From Corallococcus silvisoli (GTDB lineage: Bacteria; Myxococcota; Myxococcia; Myxococcales; Myxococcaceae): a stretch of DNA of 64,000 nucleotides. The notes beneath the pieces were generated by a model. The model was not told the origin of the DNA and searched no databases. It saw only the letters and a list, made by a program, of their open reading frames with translations. Position 1 is the stretch's first letter, and each line of letters starts with the position of its first letter. Where the stretch lies: NCBI RefSeq assembly GCF_009909145.1, contig NZ_JAAAPJ010000023.1:1-64000 (forward strand), in the 5' to 3' direction. A program made the position numbers and the translations under genes. This document shows positions 8,618 to 15,973 of this stretch, in pieces.

Positions 8618-10633
8618 GTGCCCACCTCCCTCTTCAGCTTCGACACCGAGACGCACCTGATTCAACCCGGCCTCCTCGCCCCGCCGCTCGTCTGCGCCTC
8701 CATCGCACACGCGGAACCGGACAGTGGGCGACTCCTCTCCGCAGCACAGGCGCGGGACTGGTTTCGGGACGCCCTCTCCTCTCCAGACATCGACCTGACG
8801 GGGGCCAACCTCGCCTACGACCTGGGTGCCATGTGCGCGGACGACGCGCGGCTCGTGGACGCCGTCTTCGAGGCTGCCGAAGCCGGACGCCTGCACGACG
8901 TTGCCATCCGCGAAGCGCTCATCGACATCGCGCGCGGACACCACGGCGTGGACCCGAAGACGGGCCGCCAGTTGGGAGACGACGAGGGCGCCCGCTATCC
9001 ACTCTCTCTCCTGGTGAAGCGCCACCTGGGCCTCGACATCAGCGCGGAGAAGAAGGCCCCGGACGCATGGCGCCTGCGCTACGCGGAACTCGACGGCGTG
9101 CCCTTGGAACAGTGGCCCGCCGCCGCCGTGGACTACCCGAGGCGCGACGCCCGCTTCACGCTGGATGTCCACCTCGCCCAGGAGCGCGTCGCGGCCACCA
9201 GCCCCAACGGCGGCAACCTCCACGCGGAAGGCGACCAGGTCCGCGCCGCCCTGGCGCTGCACTTCGCTTCCATCTGGGGCCTGCGCACCAATGGTGGGCG
9301 CGTCGCCCAGCTGCGCCAGCGCGTAGAGGCGGAGTGGAGCGCCAACCGCGCCCGCTTCCTCGCGGCGGGCATCTTCCGGCCCGACGGCACCAAGGACTCG
9401 AAGCGCCTCGCATCCCTCGTGTCCGCCGCCTACAACGGCCTGCCGCCCGTCACCTCGCCCACGGAGCGCTTCCCGGACGGGCAGGTGGCCACCGACAGGG
9501 ACACGCTCCTCGACTCGGGGGACGCGCTACTGGAGGAGCTGGGCAAGGCCGGCAAGGTGGACAAGTACCGCTCCACTTACCTGGGCAAGCTGGAGGCCGG
9601 CGTCACGCGCCCCTTCAACCCGCGCTTCAACGTGCTGGTGTCCACGACGCGCGTCTCCAGCGACTACCAGCAGCTGCCCCAGCGCGGCGGCGTCCGGGAG
9701 TGCCACGAGGCCCGGCCCGGCTTCGTCTTCTGCTCCGTGGACTACGCCGGCCTGGAACTGCGCACCATGGCCCAGCGCGCCCTCTGGGAGGTGGGGTGGT
9801 CGCGCATGGCCGAGGCTCTGATGGCGAAGGAGGACGTCCACACGTCCGCCGCCGCCACCTTCCTCGGGGAGAGCTACGCGGCCCTGCTGCCGCGCGTGAA
9901 GGCGAAGGAGGCCACGGCCACGTCCTTCCGCTCCCTCGCGAAAATCTTCAACTTCGGCAAGGGCGGAGGGCTGGGCGCGGGCGGCATGGCGTACCACGCG
10001 CGGGCGAAGGACGGCGTCCGGTTCTGCCAGCTAGCGAAGGCTGCGGAGGCATGCGGAGTCGAGCGCGTGCCCGTGCGCGTCCAGGGCAAGGTGAAGATGG
10101 TGTGCGCCGCGTGCGTGGACGTCTCCCGGTACTACGGAGACAGGTGGATGCAGGCATGGCCCGAGCAGCGGGAGATGTTCTCCCGCGCCAGTCGCCTCAC
10201 CTACGGCGGGCGGCTGGTGGACGTGATGATTCCCGGGGCCAACATCCTCCGGGGCGGGTGTGGCTACACGCAGTGGCTCAACACCCCCTTTCAAGGCCTG
10301 GGCGCCGTGGGCACGAAGCTGGCGACGTGGCGCGTGTCCCTGGAGATGTACACGGACCGGCGCTCCCCCCTCTGGGGCTCGCGACTTGTCCTCATGGTGC
10401 ATGACGAGTTGGTGGCGGAGCTGCGCGCGAACTGCCCCAACCGCCTCCACGCCGCCGCCGAGCGCATGGCGGAACTCATGCGGCAGGCCATGCGGGAAAC
10501 GACTCCCGATCTCGCGGGCGCCATCGAGGCCGAGCCCACCCTCTCGCGCGTGCTGTCGAAGGACGCGGCGACGGTGCGCGACGCGTCGGGCAAGCTGCTC
10601 GTATGGGAACCAGAGCCGGATGCCGCAGCGTAA
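8618..10633 (+). CDS. Phage-type DNA polymerase I (family A) with 3'-5' exonuclease domain
   Basis: The 671-aa protein has an N-terminal DEDD exonuclease-like domain (FSFDTETHLI at residues 6-15, GANLAYDLG near 65) and a C-terminal family A polymerase. Motif A is FCSVDYAGLELRTMAQ near 372, motif B is RSLAKIFNFGKGGG near 438-452, and motif C is MVHDELV near 596. Both catalytic aspartates are present. There is no 5'-3' exonuclease domain, which is normal for phage replicative enzymes. The start is GTG at 8618 with no good ribosome site; it may depend on coupling to the gene 84 bp upstream. It is expected to be the replicative polymerase of the element, working with the helicase and ssDNA-binding protein. 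Confidence 0.9.
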   Translation: MPTSLFSFDTETHLIQPGLLAPPLVCASIAHAEPDSGRLLSAAQARDWFRDALSSPDIDLTGANLAYDLGAMCADDARLVDAVFEAAEAGRLHDVAIREALIDIARGHHGVDPKTGRQLGDDEGARYPLSLLVKRHLGLDISAEKKAPDAWRLRYAELDGVPLEQWPAAAVDYPRRDARFTLDVHLAQERVAATSPNGGNLHAEGDQVRAALALHFASIWGLRTNGGRVAQLRQRVEAEWSANRARFLAAGIFRPDGTKDSKRLASLVSAAYNGLPPVTSPTERFPDGQVATDRDTLLDSGDALLEELGKAGKVDKYRSTYLGKLEAGVTRPFNPRFNVLVSTTRVSSDYQQLPQRGGVRECHEARPGFVFCSVDYAGLELRTMAQRALWEVGWSRMAEALMAKEDVHTSAAATFLGESYAALLPRVKAKEATATSFRSLAKIFNFGKGGGLGAGGMAYHARAKDGVRFCQLAKAAEACGVERVPVRVQGKVKMVCAACVDVSRYYGDRWMQAWPEQREMFSRASRLTYGGRLVDVMIPGANILRGGCGYTQWLNTPFQGLGAVGTKLATWRVSLEMYTDRRSPLWGSRLVLMVHDELVAELRANCPNRLHAAAERMAELMRQAMRETTPDLAGAIEAEPTLSRVLSKDAATVRDASGKLLVWEPEPDAAA

Positions 10634-10663
10634 CCGCATCACCAAGTTCGAACTTCGCGCTAG

Positions 10664-10996
10664 TTACTCGCCACGCACACGGCGCTCGAAGTCGATAAAT
10701 GCATCATGCTTCAAGTAGAAGTTGACCGCTTCCACGAGTTCAGTCGCCGAGACGTCAGCCCGCTGTCGCCTCGCATTCGAGACTATTCCCAGCACGTCGG
10801 CGACGGAGAGCACATACCGCAATCCATGTTTGCGAGCCAAGTCGGGTAGTTCGTCAGAGTATACGTCCCGCTCAAGGACCATTGTGGGAGTCCGAACTTC
10901 CAACGGATGCTCTCCCTTGACGTAGATCGCATGAGCCCTGGTTGGGTAGGCGTCGATGCGAGCGACGACATTTGCAAGCCACTCGGTGGATTCCAT
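10664..10996 (-). CDS. Hypothetical 110-aa protein
   Basis: A small acidic protein with no signal peptide or membrane segment. Its C-terminal half has the pattern LGIVSNARRQ...ELVEAVNFYLKHDAFIDF, which I associate loosely with a small uncharacterised domain family, without a firm name. It is on the strand opposite the replication genes and has somewhat lower GC than the polymerase gene, like the other cargo. The start is ATG at 10996 and the ribosome site is weak. It lies between the polymerase gene and the resolvase gene, just before a copy of the repeated C-rich/G-rich site. A function is not predictable. Confidence 0.6.
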   Translation of the reverse strand: MESTEWLANVVARIDAYPTRAHAIYVKGEHPLEVRTPTMVLERDVYSDELPDLARKHGLRYVLSVADVLGIVSNARRQRADVSATELVEAVNFYLKHDAFIDFERRVRGE

Positions 10997-11084
10997 GGGT
11001 CCGCAGCCTATCCCGGGCCGTCACGGCCCCATTGGCCAAAAGACCTTCGACAGGCATGCATTCCGGAAGGCCACGAGCCAAACC

Positions 11085-11107
11085 TGCCCCCATTGAAAGG
11101 GGGTGAA
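11085..11107 (+). promoter_or_regulatory. Repeated C-rich/G-rich site, copy 3, overlapping a start codon
   Basis: This is the most symmetric copy: CCCCC and GGGGG separated by ATTGAAA, a perfect 5-bp stem whose 3' arm runs into the GTG start of the resolvase gene. It matches the copy at 3231 in 26 of 33 positions by hand when the next bases, CCAGCA in both, are included. The shared stretch therefore spans the start codon and the first codons of two unrelated genes. Confidence 0.5.
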
Positions 11108-11669
11108 CCCAGCATCCGCCCCTACCAGCGGCGAGCCCTGCACGCGGCTCGTCTCCATCGACCCGGGGCTACGCCATTGCGGCGTGGCCCTCTTCGACGT
11201 CCCCTCTGGCGCGCTTCTCTGTGCCGGGCTGCCGAGGAACCCCGCGCCGGCCCACGGCGAGCTGTCCCTGGCCTCCTGGGCCTCCATGGCCAGCGCCGTC
11301 CAGGAGTGGCTCCGGCCTCGCGTCGGCGACGAGTCCTTCCACCTCGTCATTGAGCTGCCGCGCGTCTACGCCGCTGCGCACCAGAAGGGCGATCAGAACG
11401 ACCTCCTCCAGCTTACCGGCGTCGTCGGCACGCTGGGCGGGGCCCTGGCGCCCGTCGCGAGCCGGCGCAGCGTCTACCCGCGCGACTGGAAGGGCACCCT
11501 CGACGCGGACGCCTTCATCGAGCGCAGCAAACAGCGCCTCGACGCGGGCGAGCACCTGCGCGTGGAGCTGCCCGCCGCGCGTGACCTCCACCACAACGTC
11601 TGGGACGCCATCGGCATCGGGCTTCACGCCCTTGGCCGGCTCGCCCCTCGTCGCGTCCTCCCGAGGTGA
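11103..11669 (+). CDS. RuvC-like Holliday junction resolvase of phage type
   Basis: The 188-aa protein has the RNase H-like fold signatures of RuvC resolvases: VSIDPGLRHCGVALFD (Asp20), LVIELPRVY (Glu84) and HHNVWDAIGIGLHAL (Asp168), giving the acidic metal-binding triad. Phage-encoded relatives resolve branched DNA made during replication and recombination. It starts at GTG 11103, inside repeat copy 3, and its stop overlaps the upstream edge of the next gene. Together with the RecB-like nuclease and polymerase it completes the replication set. The fold is clear; the exact cleavage specificity is not predictable. Confidence 0.8.
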   Translation: MNPASAPTSGEPCTRLVSIDPGLRHCGVALFDVPSGALLCAGLPRNPAPAHGELSLASWASMASAVQEWLRPRVGDESFHLVIELPRVYAAAHQKGDQNDLLQLTGVVGTLGGALAPVASRRSVYPRDWKGTLDADAFIERSKQRLDAGEHLRVELPAARDLHHNVWDAIGIGLHALGRLAPRRVLPR

Positions 11670-11671
11670 AC

Positions 11672-11980
11672 ATGGCCCCTCAACTGACCGGCCCTGGACT
11701 CGATGGCCCCGCCGTCACCGTGGAGCGCGCGGCGGAGCTGCTCCAGTGCAAGCGTACCCGCGTCTTCGAGTTGCTCGCGGAAGGCCGCCTGAAGCGCGCT
11801 CCCAAGTTCGGGAGGAAGACAACGGTCCGCCTCGACTCCATCCTCGCGTGCCTCGAAGTCCTCCGGGTAGCCCCTGGAGGAGGCTCGCGCACTCCCCGCA
11901 GCAAGGGTCAGGCGACCGACTTCTCGTTGGAAGCGTTCAAATCCGCCGTTCGCGAGGCGATGGGTGGGTCCTCGGGATGA
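11672..11980 (+). CDS. Excisionase-like helix-turn-helix protein
   Basis: A 102-aa protein with a winged-helix DNA-binding core near its start: VTVERAAELLQCKRTRVFEL followed by a basic wing GRLKRAPKFGRKTTVRLDS, as in the HTH_17/Xis group. I chose ATG 11672 over GTG 11666 because GAGGTGA sits just ahead of it; that motif includes the stop codon of the resolvase gene, so translation is probably coupled. The 3' end overlaps the end of the integrase gene by 73 bp on the opposite strand. Position and fold suggest a recombination directionality factor that helps excise the element, or a small repressor. Confidence 0.65.
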   Translation: MAPQLTGPGLDGPAVTVERAAELLQCKRTRVFELLAEGRLKRAPKFGRKTTVRLDSILACLEVLRVAPGGGSRTPRSKGQATDFSLEAFKSAVREAMGGSSG

Positions 11981-13107
11981 ACGAGCTTGAGTGGAAGCTC
12001 AATCATCGGAGGGACCTTGACGCTCTTGTAGAACGTCCGCGTCGTCTTGGTGCTCTTGTGCCCCATGACGGCAGCGACCTCTTCAACGGGAAGTCCCCGC
12101 TTCGTGGGCCGCACCAGGACACCGTAGTCGGAAGCCCAGTTCGAAAAGCTGTGGCGTAGCTCCCCCGGTTCGATGACCTGAATCTTCTCCTTCTCGTCGT
12201 CGGACTCGCACTTCTCGCGGAGCCGGTTCGCGGCTCGCTTGAGCATCACGAGTGCAGGCGCGCGGGTGAGCGGCTTCTTCCGGGCCTGGAGCCGCATGGC
12301 CGCTGCGAAGGTCTGCGCATCAAGGCTGACGACGTGGTGGTCCCCCCGCTTGTGGAAGAAGGTGACGGTCCCCTTGATGCCGCAGGGGTCGTCAACCTGC
12401 CTCAAGAGGGCCTCACCTCTCGCTACACGGGCAATCTCGGAGTCGTGCATCGAGGCCTTGGCACGCATGCAGATCGTGTCCCGAAGGAGCTGGCTCGGAA
12501 GCTCGGCATAGACCGCTTCCACCTCCTCCATGGTGTAGCCCTTGGCCCTGACGCTTTTTTCTGGCTTCGCCTGGGGCACCATCAGGTCCAACGAGGGGTC
12601 GTTGCTCCGATGCAGCTTCCCCTCCTGGCGCAGCCACTTGGTGAACGCCTTCAACGCCACGATCCGGTGATGCTCGGCGGTCTTCCACCCTTTGAGCAAC
12701 TTCCGCAACTCGGCGAGCGTCACTTCCCGCAGGTCCCGGCCTGCGAGCGCGACGCCCCAGTGAGCTAGATAGCTCCCAAGGATGTGCTCGACGTACTCCT
12801 CCGAGAGCCCCTCCTTCCGCGCAGAAGTGAGGAACTCCTTCTGAAGCTCCGGGGTTAGCACCACCGCCTCGGCAGCAGCCCGCTCGGCAGCTTCAACCGC
12901 ACTCCGAGCGGCCTGCTTGCGGGTCCTGTACGCAGCCGGATCCCGCTCGAAGAGCACCAGTTCGGCAAGGGCGTCCTTGTCTGTGGCCGCATCCAGCGCA
13001 ATGGCTCGGACGGCTCCGTTCACCCGCCGTTCAATCACCCACACTCGCCTCCCTCGAACCTCCTTGACCCTCCCTCCCTCCCACTTGCCGACCCAGTTCG
13101 CAGGCAT
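11908..13107 (-). CDS. int: Tyrosine recombinase (integrase)
   Basis: The 399-aa protein has an N-terminal arm/core-binding region up to about residue 180 and a C-terminal catalytic domain. Box II is GELRHSFSNWA (Arg318), followed by VAAVMGHKSTKTTRTFYKS with the GH pair and the nucleophile Tyr360. In the region aligned with the usual TGLRxxEL box I it reads ASMHDSEI, so His221 stands where the first catalytic Arg is expected. The ATG at 13107 has a strong GGGAGG ribosome site on the minus strand. The gene reads away from the tRNA-Glu attachment site, 74 bp from its start. It should catalyse integration into the tRNA 3' end. Confidence 0.9.
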   Translation of the reverse strand: MPANWVGKWEGGRVKEVRGRRVWVIERRVNGAVRAIALDAATDKDALAELVLFERDPAAYRTRKQAARSAVEAAERAAAEAVVLTPELQKEFLTSARKEGLSEEYVEHILGSYLAHWGVALAGRDLREVTLAELRKLLKGWKTAEHHRIVALKAFTKWLRQEGKLHRSNDPSLDLMVPQAKPEKSVRAKGYTMEEVEAVYAELPSQLLRDTICMRAKASMHDSEIARVARGEALLRQVDDPCGIKGTVTFFHKRGDHHVVSLDAQTFAAAMRLQARKKPLTRAPALVMLKRAANRLREKCESDDEKEKIQVIEPGELRHSFSNWASDYGVLVRPTKRGLPVEEVAAVMGHKSTKTTRTFYKSVKVPPMIELPLKLVHPEDPPIASRTADLNASNEKSVA

Positions 13108-13180
13108 TCAGCCTCCCCTGTTGTTCCTTTGTTGTCCCCTACCTATACTATCGCTCAGTACCACTCGAAAGATTCTAGTC

Positions 13181-13221
13181 CTTTCAAGCCGGTAACACGG
13201 GTTCGAATCCCGTCGGGGACA
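13181..13221 (+). other. attR: displaced 3' half of tRNA-Glu(UUC)
   Basis: The segment reads as an anticodon loop CTTTCAA (anticodon TTC, Glu), the 3' anticodon strand GCCGG, a short variable loop, a perfect T-arm (ACGGG, loop TTCGAAT, CCCGT), the 3' acceptor strand CGGGGAC and discriminator A. The matching 5' half is absent: the bases before the loop do not pair with GCCGG. This is the expected scar when an element inserts into the anticodon-loop/3' part of a tRNA. The intact tRNA-Glu should be at the far left end of the element. Confidence 0.85.
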
Positions 13222-13812
13222 TGCAGGAACACGGGGTTGGACGGATCAAACCGTCCAACCCCGTTCGTTTTTTGGCCGCATGCCACGGCTTGATGCCGGT
13301 TGGCGTCAGGCCGACACCCATGGCGCTCGCGCGAGATGCGGCCCGCAAGTGGACGTGCGGACTGATCCATGGACCGTTCGACGGCGCGGCGCCCTGCGCG
13401 CGAACACCGTGCCCGCCACCCCGCCTGGGTCGACCCGCGAAGCTCCCAGACGATTGGGACGCTCTTGAAGACGCCGCCCGCCCTCGAGGCCAACGCCGCG
13501 AGGACGACCGAACGGTGTCGCGAGCCGCCAGATCGCTCGAGCGCATGTGATTGAGAGCCACGAGCGAGCGCAGGCCGCGGAATTGCCCAAGCAACCAGGG
13601 CTGCTTCCTTCGCGACCTCCAATCACTCCCTAAACGCAATCAGCACCACCCCTCCAAATTCCAATCCATCCCTCAATTCTTCATCACCACCAAAACACCA
13701 CACACACCGCGAAAGCATCGAACAAGGCGAGCGCGCCAACTCCCAATGAAAGACCTTGACGAAACAGACCGACCCAACAAAGGCTCACACTCCCCTCAAC
13801 TCCAGGAGCCAC
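13222..13812. other. Non-coding stretch between attachment site and ACP-like gene
   Basis: Apart from the terminator at 13231-13273 I see no supported gene. Open frames on both strands are short, lack ribosome sites and encode Arg/Pro/Ser-rich composition typical of chance frames. The last 200 bp are unusually C/A-rich on the + strand and lower in GC. Confidence 0.5.
13231..13273 (+). terminator. Rho-independent terminator after the tRNA-Glu remnant
   Basis: A perfect stem of about 14 bp (ACGGGGTTGGACGG with CCGTCCAACCCCGT, loop ATCAAA) is followed by TCGTTTTTT. It probably belongs to the original tRNA-Glu transcription unit and stayed with the displaced 3' half. Confidence 0.85.
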
Positions 13813-14196
13813 ATGCATCTCCCTGCTGGCCGTCGGGCCCTGCTTGGCTGTCTCTTTCTCGCATCGGTGCTGGCCTCGGCCGAAGGACTGGCGTCACCCA
13901 GTCAAACTGCTTCCCCGAAGCCGTGCGTTCAGCCTCCATCACAAATCGCGCCGCTCAACGCCCCCGTCTGCCTGACAGTGAAGGCGATTATCGAATCGCT
14001 CATTGGAATCGAGCGACAGCACATCACCGAGGACGCCAGCCTTGTCGACGATCTGGGCATGGACTGGCTCGACCTGGTTGAGTTCACCATGGCGCTGGAA
14101 ATGGAGTTCGGGATCGAAATCCCCGATGAAGACAGCGAGCGATTCATCACCGTCGGCGGAGTTTGCGACTACATCACGTGGCGCCAGAATCCTTAG
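13813..14196 (+). CDS. Exported acyl-carrier-like protein lacking the phosphopantetheine serine
   Basis: ATG 13813 is preferred because AGGAG lies five bases upstream, giving 127 aa. Residues 1-27 look like a signal peptide: basic start (GRR), hydrophobic core LLGCLFLASVLASA, and a small-residue end. Residues 50-122 match bacterial ACP (VKAIIESLIGI, ASLVDDLGMDWLDLVEFTMA, EMEFGIEIPDEDSERF, TVGGVCDYI). The DSL motif reads D-W-L, so Trp85 (TGG) replaces the serine that carries phosphopantetheine; a single base change from TCG would explain it. It cannot be a normal acyl carrier and would act, if at all, outside the cytoplasm. It stands alone between the element and the polyketide locus; a link to either is unproven. 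Confidence 0.7.
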   Translation: MHLPAGRRALLGCLFLASVLASAEGLASPSQTASPKPCVQPPSQIAPLNAPVCLTVKAIIESLIGIERQHITEDASLVDDLGMDWLDLVEFTMALEMEFGIEIPDEDSERFITVGGVCDYITWRQNP

Positions 14197-14852
14197 TCTT
14201 GCGGCTGTCGTTTGAGTCGTCGCCTTGAGCTTCTCAATCGCCGCGGACGAGGCCAGCTGGGACTCGTCCGCGATGCCTCCTGCTCCGCGGCCCGTGGCGG
14301 CCTCCGTCCACGGCCCTTGCGGCCGCAGGCCCCACCCTCCATTGAGCGCCACCCCGCTCGATGAGGCGCATCCCGTCCGAGCGACAGGCACATCAACATT
14401 TTCCTGAAAACAAAGTACTGACGTTTCAGACTCGTAACAATGGGTTTGAATCCCCGTCGGGGCCTTCCTGGTTCGCTCCGGACCTGTGGTTTTCCACGAT
14501 CTTCCCCGCAAGGTCCGAGGCAACACGCCTCCGCCTCTTCCTGGGGCTGGAAAACCTGCTCATGGGTAGGCCATGGGCTCCGCGCCAATCCCTACCCTCT
14601 CAATAGACCCCGCCCTTATTTCCAAGCAACCACGGGCACTTGGCGCGCGACTCGATTCCACGCCACCACAACAGAGCGGCGTTCCTGCCGAATCGTTCAC
14701 ACAAATCATTCCGCGCTATCGCCCGGCGGTTCCGACTCAACCCATGACATTGGTCCGTCAAACCCAACGCATCACAATCTGGTTCTGGTCTACGCGAATG
14801 GGTAGGAAATCCACGCTCAGTATTGAAATCCCGACGCCCACTAGGACTCTCA
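14197..14852. other. Non-coding stretch upstream of the polyketide locus
   Basis: I see no convincing gene here. The only recognisable object is the decayed tRNA-Glu 3' half at 14423-14463. The promoter of the polyketide operon is probably in the last few hundred bases, but no -35/-10 pair stands out by eye. Confidence 0.45.
14423..14463 (+). other. Second, decayed 3' half of a tRNA-Glu-like gene
   Basis: The segment matches the attR remnant at 13181-13221 in about 32 of 42 aligned positions by hand. It has the loop GTTTCAG with TTC in the anticodon place, an identical GTAACA, GGGTT-GAATCCC around the T-loop and a following GTCGGGG. The stems no longer pair fully and there is no 5' half, so it cannot be a working tRNA. 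The orientation is the same as attR, as expected from tandem integrations at one tRNA. Confidence 0.6.
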
Positions 14853-15896
14853 ATGACACCTGCCGGTCTCAAGGTCCTCTGTCTGGACGGAGGGGGGTTG
14901 CATACGCTCTTCAGCCTGCGGCTGATCCAGCGGCTCAATGCGATGTTCCCCTTCCTCAATGACGTCGATGCGTTCTCGGGAACGTCCGCCGGCGGCATCT
15001 CCGCGCTCATCCTGGCCGCGGGAGACCGGCCCTCGGAGCGGATCCAGGTCGCCATCGATTTCTGGTCGGACTCGCGCTACTTCACGCTGAACCTCCCTCA
15101 GCACGCGTTCAGTCCACTCTCGACCGCGACCTATACCAACCACGAGGCCAAGAAGGCGCTGGAGGCCCTGCTGGGGGATGTGACCCTGGGCCAGCTCAAG
15201 CGACAGGTGGTCATCCCCAGCTTCGAGTTGGACAACGAGGGCCGTGCGGGCCGCCCTCGGAGCTGGGCTCCGAGGATCTTCAGCACCCTCTCCACCCGCG
15301 AACCCAACACCGATCACAAGCAAGTCGCTGTCGACGTGGGCCTGCGGACCGCGGCCAGCCCCATGGGCTTCCCCATCTACGAAGGCTTCGTCGATGCGGG
15401 CATCTACGCCAACAACCCGAGCATGTGCGCCCTCGCGGAGGCCCTGCGCGGCGACATCTTCGAGCCGCCCGACATCCAGCTGTTCTCCGTGGGCGGCGGC
15501 CTGAATCGGCGCTACGTCGCCTCCGAGGACGGTGACTGGGGCCCGCGCCAATGGGTCCTCGACCTGAAGGAGCCCGGGCTCCTCCTGGAGATGGTGTTCG
15601 CCAGCGGCGTCGAGGCCGTCAGCTTCCAGTGCCTCCAGGTCCTCGGGGAGCAGAACTTCTTCAGGCTCAACCCCGCGTTCCAGGACACCGTCCCCATGAC
15701 GAACGCGTGGCTCCCCGTGATCCCCGTCGACCTGATGCCCAATGTCGTGGAGAAGCTGATCGGCCTCGCCGATGCCGCGGACCTGAGCAAGGCATTGCTC
15801 TGGATGGAGAGCAACTGGGGCCGCCAGCCACGCTCCCATCAGACGTCGGCCCAGGCCGAGCGCTCGCGGATCGTGACGGACCTCACCCCGCCCTGA
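14853..15896 (+). CDS. Patatin-like phospholipase/acyl hydrolase
   Basis: The protein (347 aa from ATG 14853, with AGGA upstream) has the patatin signatures: oxyanion loop LDGGGLHTLF (residues 11-20), nucleophile elbow GTSAGG with Ser45, and catalytic Asp181 in VDAGIYANNP. The oxyanion loop has His where many patatins have Arg (DGGGxR). There is no signal peptide, so it should act in the cytosol or at the inner membrane face on lipid or thioester-like acyl groups. It is the first gene of the + strand run leading into the polyketide synthases, 77 bp before the ArsA-type ATPase gene. A role in releasing or editing acyl chains for the pathway is a guess from position. TTG 14823 is a weaker alternative start. 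Confidence 0.8.
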   Translation: MTPAGLKVLCLDGGGLHTLFSLRLIQRLNAMFPFLNDVDAFSGTSAGGISALILAAGDRPSERIQVAIDFWSDSRYFTLNLPQHAFSPLSTATYTNHEAKKALEALLGDVTLGQLKRQVVIPSFELDNEGRAGRPRSWAPRIFSTLSTREPNTDHKQVAVDVGLRTAASPMGFPIYEGFVDAGIYANNPSMCALAEALRGDIFEPPDIQLFSVGGGLNRRYVASEDGDWGPRQWVLDLKEPGLLLEMVFASGVEAVSFQCLQVLGEQNFFRLNPAFQDTVPMTNAWLPVIPVDLMPNVVEKLIGLADAADLSKALLWMESNWGRQPRSHQTSAQAERSRIVTDLTPP

Positions 15897-15973
15897 CACC
15901 GCGTCAGGACATCGGCACCGGCTCACACCCTCTTCTTTTCCAAGTCGTCTCCCGTGACCCAAGGGGTATCTGA

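Larger units (their letters stand above)
1..13221. mobile_element. Right end of an integrated phage-like element in tRNA-Glu
   Basis: The segment holds phage-type replication and recombination genes (VapE ATPase, PD-(D/E)XK nuclease, SNF2-like helicase, probable ssDNA-binding protein, family A polymerase, RuvC-like resolvase), an excisionase-like gene and a tyrosine integrase. It ends in a displaced 3' half of a tRNA-Glu gene at 13181-13221, the usual footprint of integration into a tRNA. No capsid, tail or conjugation genes are visible, so prophage, satellite and integrative element cannot be told apart. The left end and the intact tRNA lie outside the window. Three lower-GC cargo blocks (about 1400-3133, 6567-7793 and 10664-10996) interrupt the core genes. 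Confidence 0.85.

Noticed and set aside
13134..13221. A complete tRNA starting at GTCCCCT (13134-13140), which could pair with CGGGGAC
   Set aside because: The length would be about 88 bases, the D-arm and 5' anticodon strand do not form, and only the 3' half matches tRNA-Glu; it is an attachment-site remnant.
14210..14290. Possible protein-coding tail on the minus strand (ADESQLASSAAIEKLKA)
   Set aside because: Looks protein-like for a short stretch, but has no start, ribosome site or family match that I can support.
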